Source of the DNA: Ascidia mentula
Lineage: Eukaryota; Chordata; Ascidiacea; Phlebobranchia; Ascidiidae
Direction of reading: 5' to 3'
Length of the DNA: 64,000 nucleotides
NCBI GenBank assembly: GCA_947561715.1
Contig: OX387199.1
Location: forward strand, 11,723,001 to 11,787,000
Shown: piece after piece, positions 47,501 to 59,500 of the stretch
Position numbering within the stretch: position 1 is the first letter of the stretch
Layout: the number at the start of each line of letters is the position of its first letter
The notes under the pieces: model-generated
Databases searched by the model: none
What the model saw: the letters and a program-made list of their open reading frames with translations, nothing else
What the model was told of the DNA's origin: nothing
Made by a program: the position numbers and the translations under genes

Positions 47501-50500
47501 AGGAACTCGGTAACATATTTGGTATTACGAAGTGTCCTCGCAAACGCCTCGCTGAAGCCTGACGCAAAAACGAGAGAATGCGTCAAAATCGTGAGAAAAA
47601 AGACGTCTGTCTCAGCAAAATTAGGAAGTCGCGCTATGCGACATCTTACGGAAGGCTTTTTGTGTTGGTAGTTGAGCTTCACGTGGACATTGGCGGCATT
47701 GTTTTGCAAGTTTTATGACGAATCCTTTTTCATTCTTGTGTTTAGTCATCGTGTAAACTGTAGTTTTTTGAAAAGTCCAAATCTGTTGCTGTGCAGCCAC
47801 TTTTTTCAATAAACAAACGCAAAAACATTTCACAAACATGACTTTATTGGAATGTAGAAACAATGGAATCTCTCACAGTACTACCTTGTAAGTCATGAAT
47901 TTTATTTGTTGTGGTGGTGTCTAGTAGTGAATCTATGTCAGCATTTGCTGGCAGTGGCACATTGTGAAGGCGACAAATATTGTGCAGAATGAAACAACAC
48001 ATTGTAATTTTACAAACTTGTAAAGGTGAATAACATAACCTTCCTCCTGTGTGATCAATAACTCTCCATCTCTGTTTTAAAACACCAAATGCCCTAAACA
48101 ACAAAGCTTTATTATCATTTATGTTAATGTTATGAGGTGCAAGACAAGTGTAACTTACTTCTCTATAGTTGACCGTGTTTGTTTGTGAGCCTTATTATAC
48201 TTCTGTTGTGAAGGGGTACTTAGATGGCTAAGAGGTATCATTAACCAAGGTTTTAATGGATAACCACTGTCACCCAGCAAAATGTCATCGTGATATTTTC
48301 CACTCTCAAACTCCTGGTACACATTTGATTGTCGAAGAATGAATGAATCATGACATGAGCCAGGCCACTTGCATACCACATCCAGAAATACCATATTGGC
48401 GTCACATATAGCCTGCAAAAAAATTTGAAGTCAAAACCAATTTATCTCAAGGGAAAAGTATGCAACTTGCCTGCACATTGATGGAATGGTAACCCTTTCT
48501 GTTGACAAAGAGATGTTCTTCCTCACTTGGTGCAATTATGGGAATATGTGTTCCATCAATGGCCCCTATGACGTCAGGAAACCGTGCAATTGAGTAAAAG
48601 TGTTGCTTTATCATTGTTGAAGACATCCTGTTTGGCATGTGGATGAATTGATGTCGTTTTGAAATCAAACTATCCATAAATCGACTTAGCAATACACTGA
48701 CAGTTGGTTGTGAAACATTAATATTGTCCTTTTGCTGAATTTTGAAAGCTTCCCGATGCCAAAAGTTTTAATGATATCAAAACTTGTTCTTCCACTGTAA
48801 GACATCTTTTACTGGCACTCTTTGGATTTAAATCTTGGTGCAAGTGGTTGCACAATTCCATTATCACAGCTTTGGGCATTCGCTATTCTGAAATTAATTC
48901 TAAATCCGACATTTCCAGGGGATTTTGTCTTACCTTTTTTCGTTTATATGAGCGTTTAGCGGCCAAATAGACAGCCATTATTAATTGCCGACGCAGCTGT
49001 GCGGGTTTGTCCGGAATATTTTGGCGTTAGCGAGTGGTCTCAGCTCCTCGCTACTTAGCGAGGAGTTTAGCGAGGTCCGGTTAGAGAGACGGGGGTTCGT
49101 AATACCAAATCTCGACTTAACGAGGTCGTGCGTCAATACCGAGCTCGCTAAACTTAGCGAGATGTGTTCGTAATGCCGCCCCTGGTGTGAATCCCGATCA
49201 ATGCAACTAATGTTTCAAAGATTAACCAACGGTTTCCAAGCATATCATGTAAACACAGAAATGGGAGACATTATGTAAAGATCAGCATTTGTGACTTCCA
49301 TGTATTTGCTAGTATTAGTCATTCTTTGGATGTATAGTACCTTACACTTGTAATGTTTCACACAATATATTGCTGCATGAAACAGAATGCCAAAGTGGAC
49401 AAAACCAGCAAGGGGAGGTTAAAAGATAACTTGTGATAATTGTAGGCATGTGATGTGTGAAAGAGCTGCGATATATGTATATATATGTATATATACATAG
49501 GTTTTTGAAAGGGAGGGTCCAAATTTTTTGGGAATTCCCCAATTTTTAGGTGTAAACTAAGGTTAATTGTGGTCGAGAATAGCAAAAAACGAACACCTGT
49601 GTTTGCGCAAATTGTCACAAAAACGGTGGCTTTCTAGCTTGCGCAATTGTGTAACGCTATGGAACACTCGATGCGACTTTATGCGGTAGAGCTTGCGCCG
49701 TAGGTTTATTACTACTACTTTCAAAGAAAAGCTTGAATATATTTGTAACCAAAAGGGATCAAACATATCAAGAAAACATACAAATAAAAACTATTTTGCA
49801 TGCAGTGGCCTTCTATTTCTCTTTGCACCTATGCGAGCGCTAGCAGTTGTTTTCAACATGTGTAATATTGGCAACGAGTTCAACAACTAAACTAATTGAC
49901 TTTTACGCAAGTAAAACGCTTGTCATTACAACAACGTGACCACTAAAAACGACGTTTCTTCGAAAATGACACTTGTTTCGTAACAATGCAACATTTTTGG
50001 TAACAATGCCAACTGTTCGGTAACAGTACTCCCTGTTTGGAAACAATAGCGAGTGCAAGCACGATGCGTTTTTTAGGTCAATGTTAAAAAAAACTTCTGG
50101 TTTTCACACGGATTTTGACAAAAAATTACATTCGCGTTTGTTTGGCTATAAAAACAGACTAAAGTATTTTACAAAAGGGTGGGAGGTCCAGACCCCTCGG
50201 ACACCCCCCCCTGGATACACCCATGTATATATATACTAAATCTACAGCTGAAACATTTGCATACGATTTGTATGCTGTACATCTCTTCAGATTTGCCCAG
50301 GGTTGCAGGTGCCTGGCTTTCACATTTAAAAGCTATATTGTGACATCATAACTTGTCATTTTGATGTCACCAGGTATTGCAAAAATATTACTAAATTTCA
50401 GTGCAAATGATGTAGTAAGACATCCAGCCACTAATGAACATTTTTGAAAATAAATATACAATGTTCATTTGCACCAACCCTGCTCCCATGACCAGGCACC

Positions 50501-53500
50501 TATGCCCAGGGTTACGATCAGTGGCGAATCTAGAAAAAAAACACTTTCACACCCCTCAAAACAATGTGCCAAAATGCTGACAGGGGTGTTCTGACACAAA
50601 AACATCCCCCTAGATCTGCCACTTCTCACAGATGTTTTTGTTTAGAACTGGTATTGATGATTATTCTTTTTAGGTTATTCGCCGTTTAGTAAAAAATGCA
50701 AAAACTGGAGAAATCATCAAAACAGAAATTGTCCGGGTGGACAGCAATGGCGAAACAACTGTTACCTCCTATCCAGCTGGCAGCCAGGTTCCAAGTTTAG
50801 GTATTATTTAATTAATAGAAATGTATGTGCAAATCTCTGTTTAATGCTTATGTCTTGGTGTTTTTATTTGCATCGCCAGCCGATAAAACTTGGTAATGTC
50901 ACTATACAAAACTTTTCCACTAGTGATGTATTGTGTTGTCAAAATTCGGTTGGGACTGAACTAAAAATTTGGCAATTTTGCCAAATAAATTTGTCCGAAT
51001 CCAGTGTATTTTGCAGGATAAAATAGTTTTTACTTCAAGACAAACAGTCGTGCTGCAACATGATAGTTGTTTAATTGTTATCATAGTTCATTAGGTTTTT
51101 GGGTTGTCTTTGCTGTCATTGGTAGTTTTCAAGTGTATTACTGATCTTGTACCAGGCATGGGCGAAACGATAAATGAACAGTATTGACTCCCTTCTTTCA
51201 AAAAGGGTATGTTGTCAGCGACCATAAATGCTAATATTTGCATCACAGTAATAAACCATCTTCCTAACAGTTTTATTGTTATGTCACTGAACAATCATAA
51301 GGCATTGTTTATTCCTCGTTAAACTATCATCTTTCAAAGTATTAAAAATTATCCATAAGGTCTATAAGCATTTTTGGTGTTCCATAACATTTTTCTCAAG
51401 TGTAAAAGTTAGGTTTTGGACGAATCGAAACAAATTGTTCTGCCGAAACCGAATCTTTGTTATATAGTGCACAAGTGCACAACTTGCCAGGCAACCTTCA
51501 CATCTAGTAATGCTAAATATGATATGTAACAAATGAATTAGGAATGTAGTAGTATACTTTTTTATCACACTGCCTCAAGTAAAAGTAGACTATGTAGAAC
51601 TAAGCAAACATGTTTTTGTTTCAGAATTGAACAAACCACTACTTTCTGCACAAGAAAACACATTGAGGTAATTGTTCAATATGCAGACTGTGTATAGCGC
51701 AAACCTTTTCATCAAAGCGCAAATCAAATCAAGTAAATGAAATGTAGGAGACAGTATGAATATAAATAACCAACACCTGGAATGCAATCATATCATAATT
51801 TATTGCATGTTCAAAAAATCGCTTGCAGTTGATAAACTTTGGTTATAATGTAAGAATTTATTGTTAAAGTGCATATGACACGGCCGGGACAACTTTGCGT
51901 AAAACTAAAGGTACATCTACAACAAACATATATCCAAAGTTTTACGGTTCTACGTCAACTAAAAAATGTAAAAAACTGCACGAAAACTAACTGCGACCAA
52001 ACCTAAACCTTTTGCGCTAAGGAGAAAATGACATCATGCAAGGCACTGGCGTCGAAAAAATGCATTGTTTAGATAGGAGAAGGCGCCTTTTTTTGCAGAT
52101 ATCGAATAATTTCAAACATAGGAGAATCCACAGATTACGATACCTTTCAGGACAGGGTTTCGCATCACACAAAAATATGTCATTGTGACGTCACAAACCA
52201 AAGGCTTATTTGTCCCAAATTAACGGAAGACCATAGGGTATAGCAGAAACGACACTACTCTGTACGTCGGTAAGACGGGGATGGTGTGTTTCTTTGCTAA
52301 GTGACATTACATGACAACATTTTGGATGTGATGTCATTTTTAACGTCCCCTTTGTGTTGACTTTAATTTGCTGATTCCAACAACATTTCTAGTTACGAAC
52401 TATTGCGAAAAATACATTAGTGGTTGATTGTGGCGAAACGCGAACTCGTAAGCAACGCTACTGTCGGGCAAAAAGTGGTATTATGACAGAACAACTGTGT
52501 TGCATAATCAGCTAATTTGGTCGGTTTTTCTCCGCGGTCTTTGCCAGTCTTAAAATTCAATTAACCTACTTCTATCTTTTGCTGTGAGTGGACAAAACGA
52601 CAATGCTAAATTGACGGTTTGTCTCTGTCATGTTTTTAAAAGTTCATGTATCACATTAGCGATCATAAATGCTCTAACATCAAGAACACCCTGTCCCAAT
52701 AACTGTTTTATTATTACACAACTAAATAAGACATAATAGGTCGAACAGCGGCCATCTGTCTTCAGCTTAAATTAACATAAAATCTGTTTATTTCACTTGT
52801 TCACTTTTTGTCCCCTGTTTAATGCAATATTATGCTAAACCAGTTTTACAATGTTTTCCATTCCTACGCATAAGGCTTGCTGCAAGCACTCGCGTACAAC
52901 CGAAGCGCCTTCTATGACATCACGCAACAATATCTCGATTTTGCACATTTTCGTTTGCAGCGGCAAAAGTGCGACTTTGATCAGCTGTATCTTAGAAACT
53001 AGTTGCCGTATCAAGCTACTTTTTTCGCCAAAAAATGTTCTAAAGTTATGAACATCTCTTAGTTTGATTATTAACATGTTTTATATTTACGTGTCATATG
53101 CACTTTAAATATAGAAAATCAGATATTGGCCCAAGTGTTCCGGTCAATGTGTCTGGAATTGATGACCTTCTGGAACAAGAAAGAGCTTTGACTTTATCTG
53201 GTTCCAAAAAAGTTCCCCCCCCAACAAAGAAATCTCAAAAAGTAATAAACTCTTGAAAAAACTGATTAAACAACTGATCATGCTGGCTTGTTTTCAATGA
53301 AGGAACTGGAAGAAAGTTTGGAAAGCACAATGATAACAATCATGAAATCTAAAAGGAATCGAGAACCTAAAAGCAGAAAACGTGGATTAGTTGCAAGCAC
53401 TATGCCTGGTCACCAAAATGATGGAAGTAAAGGTTAAATATGTCAAATATATTGTTTTGTGGTTGGTAAGGATATTCAGATAAAACGAGCTTCTGGCAAA

Positions 53501-56500
53501 CTCATTTGGGCTTCATGTTTTTACGGTCATGTGTGAGCATGTTTTTTCCTTATCTCCGCTATCACCTACTATAGGTTCGTTACCACACTGTAGTTCACTG
53601 TGAGCTTGAGGTGATAGCGTTGCAAGGGTGTTTTTGTGTGTATTATATTGCTTTTATTACTACTACTACGTAATTTTTGCAGAAACTGACGGTGCTTACA
53701 TAAACGAAATCGATTTTTTACAATAAAATCTGCTGACTTCAATTCGAGGCTTGTTGCTTCATTATATGTGCGAACCAAAGTAATTTGCTGTCGCAGATAA
53801 ATAAACAATGCCTAACCTAGGGCTAGATTCCTCTACAACTACTAAGCAAGTCGATACTCAGATAATTGGCTTTAATTTTATGTATTAGGCGAAATTAATT
53901 CTGTCGTTACTAAATTTATAAATTATAAGATCGCAGTGACACTGATCATGGTTCACACTTTTATTTTTTTTGATAATTTTGTGTATTTAGATAATACGTT
54001 TTCCTGTTTGTTGTATTAATGGTGGTTGTGTGTTTTTTTTCTTTATTTTTCGTATCTGCTGTTTCACACTAAGGAAATTCTAAAACAACTAATAGGAAAA
54101 AAACACTTACAGATAACAAAGGAGGTGACTTTGTTGAGGACACAGATTACCGAAATATTGCTGGTGGTGATGTTTGTGATGATGAAGCACACAAAAAACG
54201 CCAAGAAAAACACAGGTTTGTTGTAAGATTCTAAAGCACAAAATATTAGTTTTATCTCATGTACTGTTTTCTGTGGTCAAAATTTGCTGCACTGTTTGAA
54301 TGTTTTCTAACAGACGTAGAAGAGAAAAGAAGATAGCAGAAGATGGTTTTGCAAACAAGGTGCTGCCTAATTTCCTAATATTATTTTGTTTTTTCATCTA
54401 ATTTTGTAATTGCAATTATTAGAGTCTGTAGCTGAACCACTAGTTAGAGACATAAACTACTACTTGTTTTCATGTTAATGTCCTATTGCCATTTTAATTA
54501 GTCACAAGTATTCGGAGTTGAAGACCTTGCCAAAACTGTTGTGAATGATGATGATGATGACGAGGAGCTTTATCCTTTGGAGGAAGCAGAGTTGATGGCA
54601 AAACAAATACAAAAAGGTTGAAGTAAACTTTGGTTAACCTGTTTTTTTTTGACCAACAAATTCATCCAGATTAGTTGCAGTGCTGGAGCATTCAAATATG
54701 TTATATGCCTGACTTTGCATGTAGATATTAGAATATCACCAAAAACTAACCTGAAAGACAACTTAGACATCTTTGTAGCTTGTAGACCGAAAAAGACAAT
54801 ATAGCACATGTTTTGCAACAAGTGTTTTATTAAGAAAAATATCAGAATTACTTTGCACATATTTTATTCCGAATTTTTTAAAGAAATGCAGTAACTAAAT
54901 ATAAATTGACTGAGGTTTACTGCATGTGCTTTTGCCACTTTCAAAGGTGTTGGTTACCAACAATGATAATTATCTATAAATTATTTGTTGCATGATCCTT
55001 TTTAACCTATTTTACAGAAAAAAAGTTACAAATTGACAATCAACCAGTTACACAAAATAACATCAAAACTATGGCAATCAAAGATGAAGATGATGTAAAA
55101 AAACAGAAGGAGAAGAAAAAACACAAGAAAAAAAAGGAAAAAAAGAAGAAAACAAAACGTAAAAAGGATTCTGATGTTGAAGACATATCTCAAGAAAGAG
55201 AAAGAAGTCCAATTATTCACAAACACATGGATTTTGAAACCAAAACTACCAATGTGCCCCAGCATCGTAGTAGGTAAGTAATCATTTTTGTTTGGTAATT
55301 GGCCAATCGGCCACTGTGCGCTGTGTGGGCACCATGGTAACCACGAGCCCATGGTGCCCACAACTACCTGTGTACCCCCAAAGGCACAATAATGTTGCAT
55401 CAGCGATTAACATGTCGCGACTATGGGATATAAAGGGCCTCTTGCAAAACATGCGGAGCCCAGTATGTTGGGCAGACAAAAAACATGTTTTCCACTCGCT
55501 GGAATGCCCACAGGTTTTTGAGTGCTCGCTAGATAGCGATGTTATTGGTTTTGTTTCATTTAAGCACGGTAATTTTTTCACAATCACCACAGACAACAGG
55601 ATAAAACTAGTGTGATAATGCCATCTAGTTTCTTACATATACACTATGTATGTAAAATGGTATATTTTTATGCTCTGAAGCAAAATAGTGTTGCTCTATT
55701 ATTATTATCATTAATATTATTATTATTATTATGTGTATGGGTTCTAAACACCGTGAAAAAACTGTGAATATCTATTTTAAGATCAAGGAGCTTTTCATCT
55801 ATGTCACTTTCTTCTATATCATCATCGTTCAGTGACTCTTTTGATTTTGCTCAGGGGGATTTCAAAATGACTCAACCTGAAAACTTCGACAATGTATTCT
55901 GTTCTGATTTGAACATTTATTTGATTTTTGATATGTGTTTAAATATTGTGCAGGCCTTGGGAGAATACCAGCGTACCAGGGGTATGTTTCCTTTGAGAGG
56001 CAGAGGCATGTTTGATCCTTATTTAAGGGGTGGTCGTGGATTCCGTGGGTACCCAAATCTCAGAGGCAGGGGACGATCAAGAGGAAATTTTCGTGGAAGG
56101 GGACGTGGAGGTGGTGGTTATTTTATTTGATGCTAATTTGTCAACATTAACAGAATTGTTAGTGATTATGAGTTAGCAGATAGTGGTCAATATTGAGATC
56201 AATTTGAATATTTCAGAATACATCTTGTGCTCTGTTCATGCATATTGTATTTTAAGATGGTTCTAGCTTTATTGAGCCTTCACCTGGTATGATGGGTGCT
56301 ATTCCTGGTGGACCTGGCCGTGGAGGAAGAGGCATGTGGAGAGGGGGTGTTTGGGTCACCCCCGGTTGGGGACGAGGTGGGCCTAATAACATGGAAGAAC
56401 CTGGAATTGGAATTTATGTAGAAGAAGATAGTGATGATAACAAGCGAAAGCATCGATCAGATTCCAGGTATGTTATCGATGTAGCACATATATCACTTTA

Positions 56501-59500
56501 TTGGTTACAATTATTTTTTTTAAATGTGAGTTGTTGGTAGTTTATGTGTCCTTATTTTCCCATAATTGTTCTACCTACTATGACTCTACTTACGCAACAT
56601 ATTAAACTTTCAAAACAAATTTTGTGGACCGGTGGACTTTCAAAATCAACCTAAAATGTAATTACGACAAAAATATGCAATTCAAAAGAAGTATGAAAAA
56701 TTCAATTCAATGAGAAGTTTGCTGCTGTCTGTTTTATATCATGCATGTTAAACGTGGTTCTAATGAAGTTTCTGCAAGGCGAAGTAGGGCGTTGACTTCC
56801 ACATGATTTCTCTGTTTGGTCTTGATGAGAGATAACGATGAAAAACTTTTCTCAGATAGGTAAGTTGTACAAAAAATCAGCAGTAATTTCATTGCTTTGT
56901 CACTGAGATCAGGATATTCATTTTTAAGCGAAATCCAAAATTGTGACAATGGCAAGTCTTTTTGCTTGGACATCAATGTGATATCACAGAAAAGTTCAAT
57001 CAGCGATTCTTACTCAATGGCGTTAAGATGGCACGAATTGATATCATTTGCAAAAGAATGAACAATCCAAAAGTTTCCCTTTCGAGGATCTGCAGTATAT
57101 GGAAAATATTTGTCCAAACTCTCTCCAATGTTAACAGAAGCATTTGCCACGAAATCTTGCAAACATGGAAACATATCGATATTGCCTTTCTGCACATTGC
57201 CACTCCAAAACTTCAGTTTCTTTTTGAAAGCATCAGTTTTGTTACATTATGTAAATATGTTGGTGTGCGTACCTTGCAGAGAACTGTTAAGGTCGTTCAA
57301 GCGGCTGAATATGTCCGCTAAGTATGCTAGTTTGGCTGTCCACATCTTATCGGATAAGAATTCTCTTTAGTTGAGAATTTATTTCATGGAAAAATTGCTT
57401 GGCTTCTCTCAACTAAACGAGCGAGAACTCTTCCTTTCGAGAGCCACCTTACTTCTGCACGAAAAGTAACAGATATTTATGTTGCGAACCTATGTTATCT
57501 CACAAAGCCTCAAAGATTCTTGGGTGCAATGCTCGGCCACGTATAACATTTATGATCTTCATGCGGCGTTCATAACGTCTTATAATTGAGGAGACAGTTT
57601 TTTGGCAGATAAACTTTTCTGCTGAAGAACGCAGTGTGATCAGCAGATCTTTGTTTGCCACTTCTCTAATTTTCACAGTTGCTCCCGAATGACATCCAGT
57701 CATGTTAGCAGCACCATCCGTACAAACACTGACACATTTTCCCCAATCTAAACCTTGCTCTTGCACATAGTTATTAAGAGACCGAAATATTTCTGATTTG
57801 GACATACACATAGCAATTACGAATAGCACAATTGCTCAAGTCTGTACATTTGTCAAGTTGTATAGCGAAATATTTCCATTCTTTTACTTGTTCAATAATT
57901 TGTTGTTCAACATCAACTGTCATATCTATTATTCTCCTTTTAACTTTGTCGTTTGAAAGTGGTATGGCTTGAAGTTTGTTAACTGCTCCCATCAGGAAAA
58001 CCTCTGTAGCAGGTTTTATTAAATCTTCTCCAATTGTATAAGGCTTTTTAGTTTTGCTGATTTGAAGTGCAATTAAATAAGAAGATTAAAGAAGGGCTTT
58101 ATCAGTCGTTGTCATCTTTAGCAGTTCTTTCATTTTCAGCTTCGCTCAGTAATCTTTTGAAATACGCAAGAGACTTTCCAACGAGGTTGCTATGCCGCGA
58201 GTAAAAAATGCCGCCTAAGCTTTGAGGGTTCCATTGCGTCGTTTGAAAGTATTTTGGCGCAGACTAAGCACATGGAAAGTGGTACTTTTTCACTGCTAGG
58301 AGCAATAGTGAAACCGTTCTCCACGTACTTATTATCGTACTGCCTAATGAAGTCTCCCTTTAGCTCCATATCAACTTTGTGCAATATTTTTTTTTTGTAC
58401 AGCTCATACACTTCATCCTATTCATCAAGATCTCGATCTCGACACCGGAGGAGACGGCGTCACAAATCCAGCAGTCGATCATACAGCTCATATAGTCGAT
58501 CCTATTCAAGATCATACACTAGATCATATTCAAGTCGTTCTTATTCCAGATCGTATTCGCGATCAACATCCAGGTCATACTCATCCAGATCACGATCTCG
58601 TTCTTGGTCATCATCAAGTCGTTCAAACTCAAGGTGATTGCTATGTTTAAATGGAGCATCATTGACATTATGCTTGCTTGGTCCAGTTTAACTACACTTT
58701 TTTATGTTTTTAAATCTTGTTCTGTTTATTATCATGTATATGACCTGTAAAGATTTTGTTTGTTTGTAGAAAACCAGCACGTTGGAGTTCAGAAGAAGAA
58801 AAAAGGTGATTAGTTAAATTGTGTTATTGCTATTTGTTCTGTATTATGAGCATTTAAAGAAACTTGCATTTGTTTATTTGTCTGATAATTAAATATAGAT
58901 TTGATGATGTTTACAATGTTGGTGCCAACACTGCCATTACGCACAATGAGGAAGTTCCATGGTGGGCAGAGTTTGACAAAACATACGAGTTGAAAAAAAA
59001 AGACAAGGTATTTCAAATCTACCTTTAAACTTTTCACCAAGTTAACACTAATGTGTTTAGTAGACCTTTTAGCAGAAACTTATGCCACCACTTACTGATA
59101 TTATTCATGTCAATGTTAGACAATATTTTAATGGAATAAAATAAGTTCATCACCACTACCTTGAATTGGTTTATTTGTTAATGTACAATAAAGTTTGTGG
59201 ATTTTTGAATTCATATGTTTTAAATTCTAAATATGTTGTCCTGTTGAATGTTAGAATGGTGAAGTTCAATCTGATGTCAAAAAGAACACTTCTAAACAGG
59301 GTGGGTATATTTTATCATGTTAATGAAAAAATGTTAAAAAATCCAGGTCTTGTATGGCAAAGAAGATACTGTACACGGTATATGAGATACCATGCAGAAA
59401 CTTGTCTACAATACAAAAAGGGTGTAAATTTTTGTGCCTTTTCATGGCACATGGTTTGTGCAAGTTGCGGATAAAAGCTGTGTACTGTACTTTATTCTGC

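Larger units (their letters stand above)
44587..55273 (+). other. RS/RG gene exons 1-11: N-terminus to Lys-rich block
   Basis: Exons 44587-44609, 45427-45446, 46508-46554, 50674-50800, 51625-51667, 53115-53241, 53303-53432, 54074-54215, 54314-54359, 54502-54616, 55018-55273. The first three are tiny (23, 20 and 47 nt). Intron 3 is 4.1 kb because it contains the Harbinger and other elements; intron 5 holds the TTAA element. Exon 7 uses an acceptor with weak pyrimidine content (TTTTCAATGAAG). Exon 11 carries KKQKEKKKHKKKKEKKKKTKR, a probable nuclear localisation stretch, followed by acidic-serine DSDVED. Confidence 0.85.

Noticed and set aside
52835-53077. 80-codon minus-strand frame in the TTAA element as a transposase
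   Set aside because: It is far too short, has no DDE or DDD motif and contains no conserved block.
53557-53619. MicroRNA precursor hairpin
   Set aside because: Only 11 bp pair well; the rest of the stem is poorly matched.
55292-55615. 107-codon frame as part of the RS/RG gene
   Set aside because: Exons 11 and 12 join in phase without it, and its composition (no K, R or S bias) differs from neighbouring exons.
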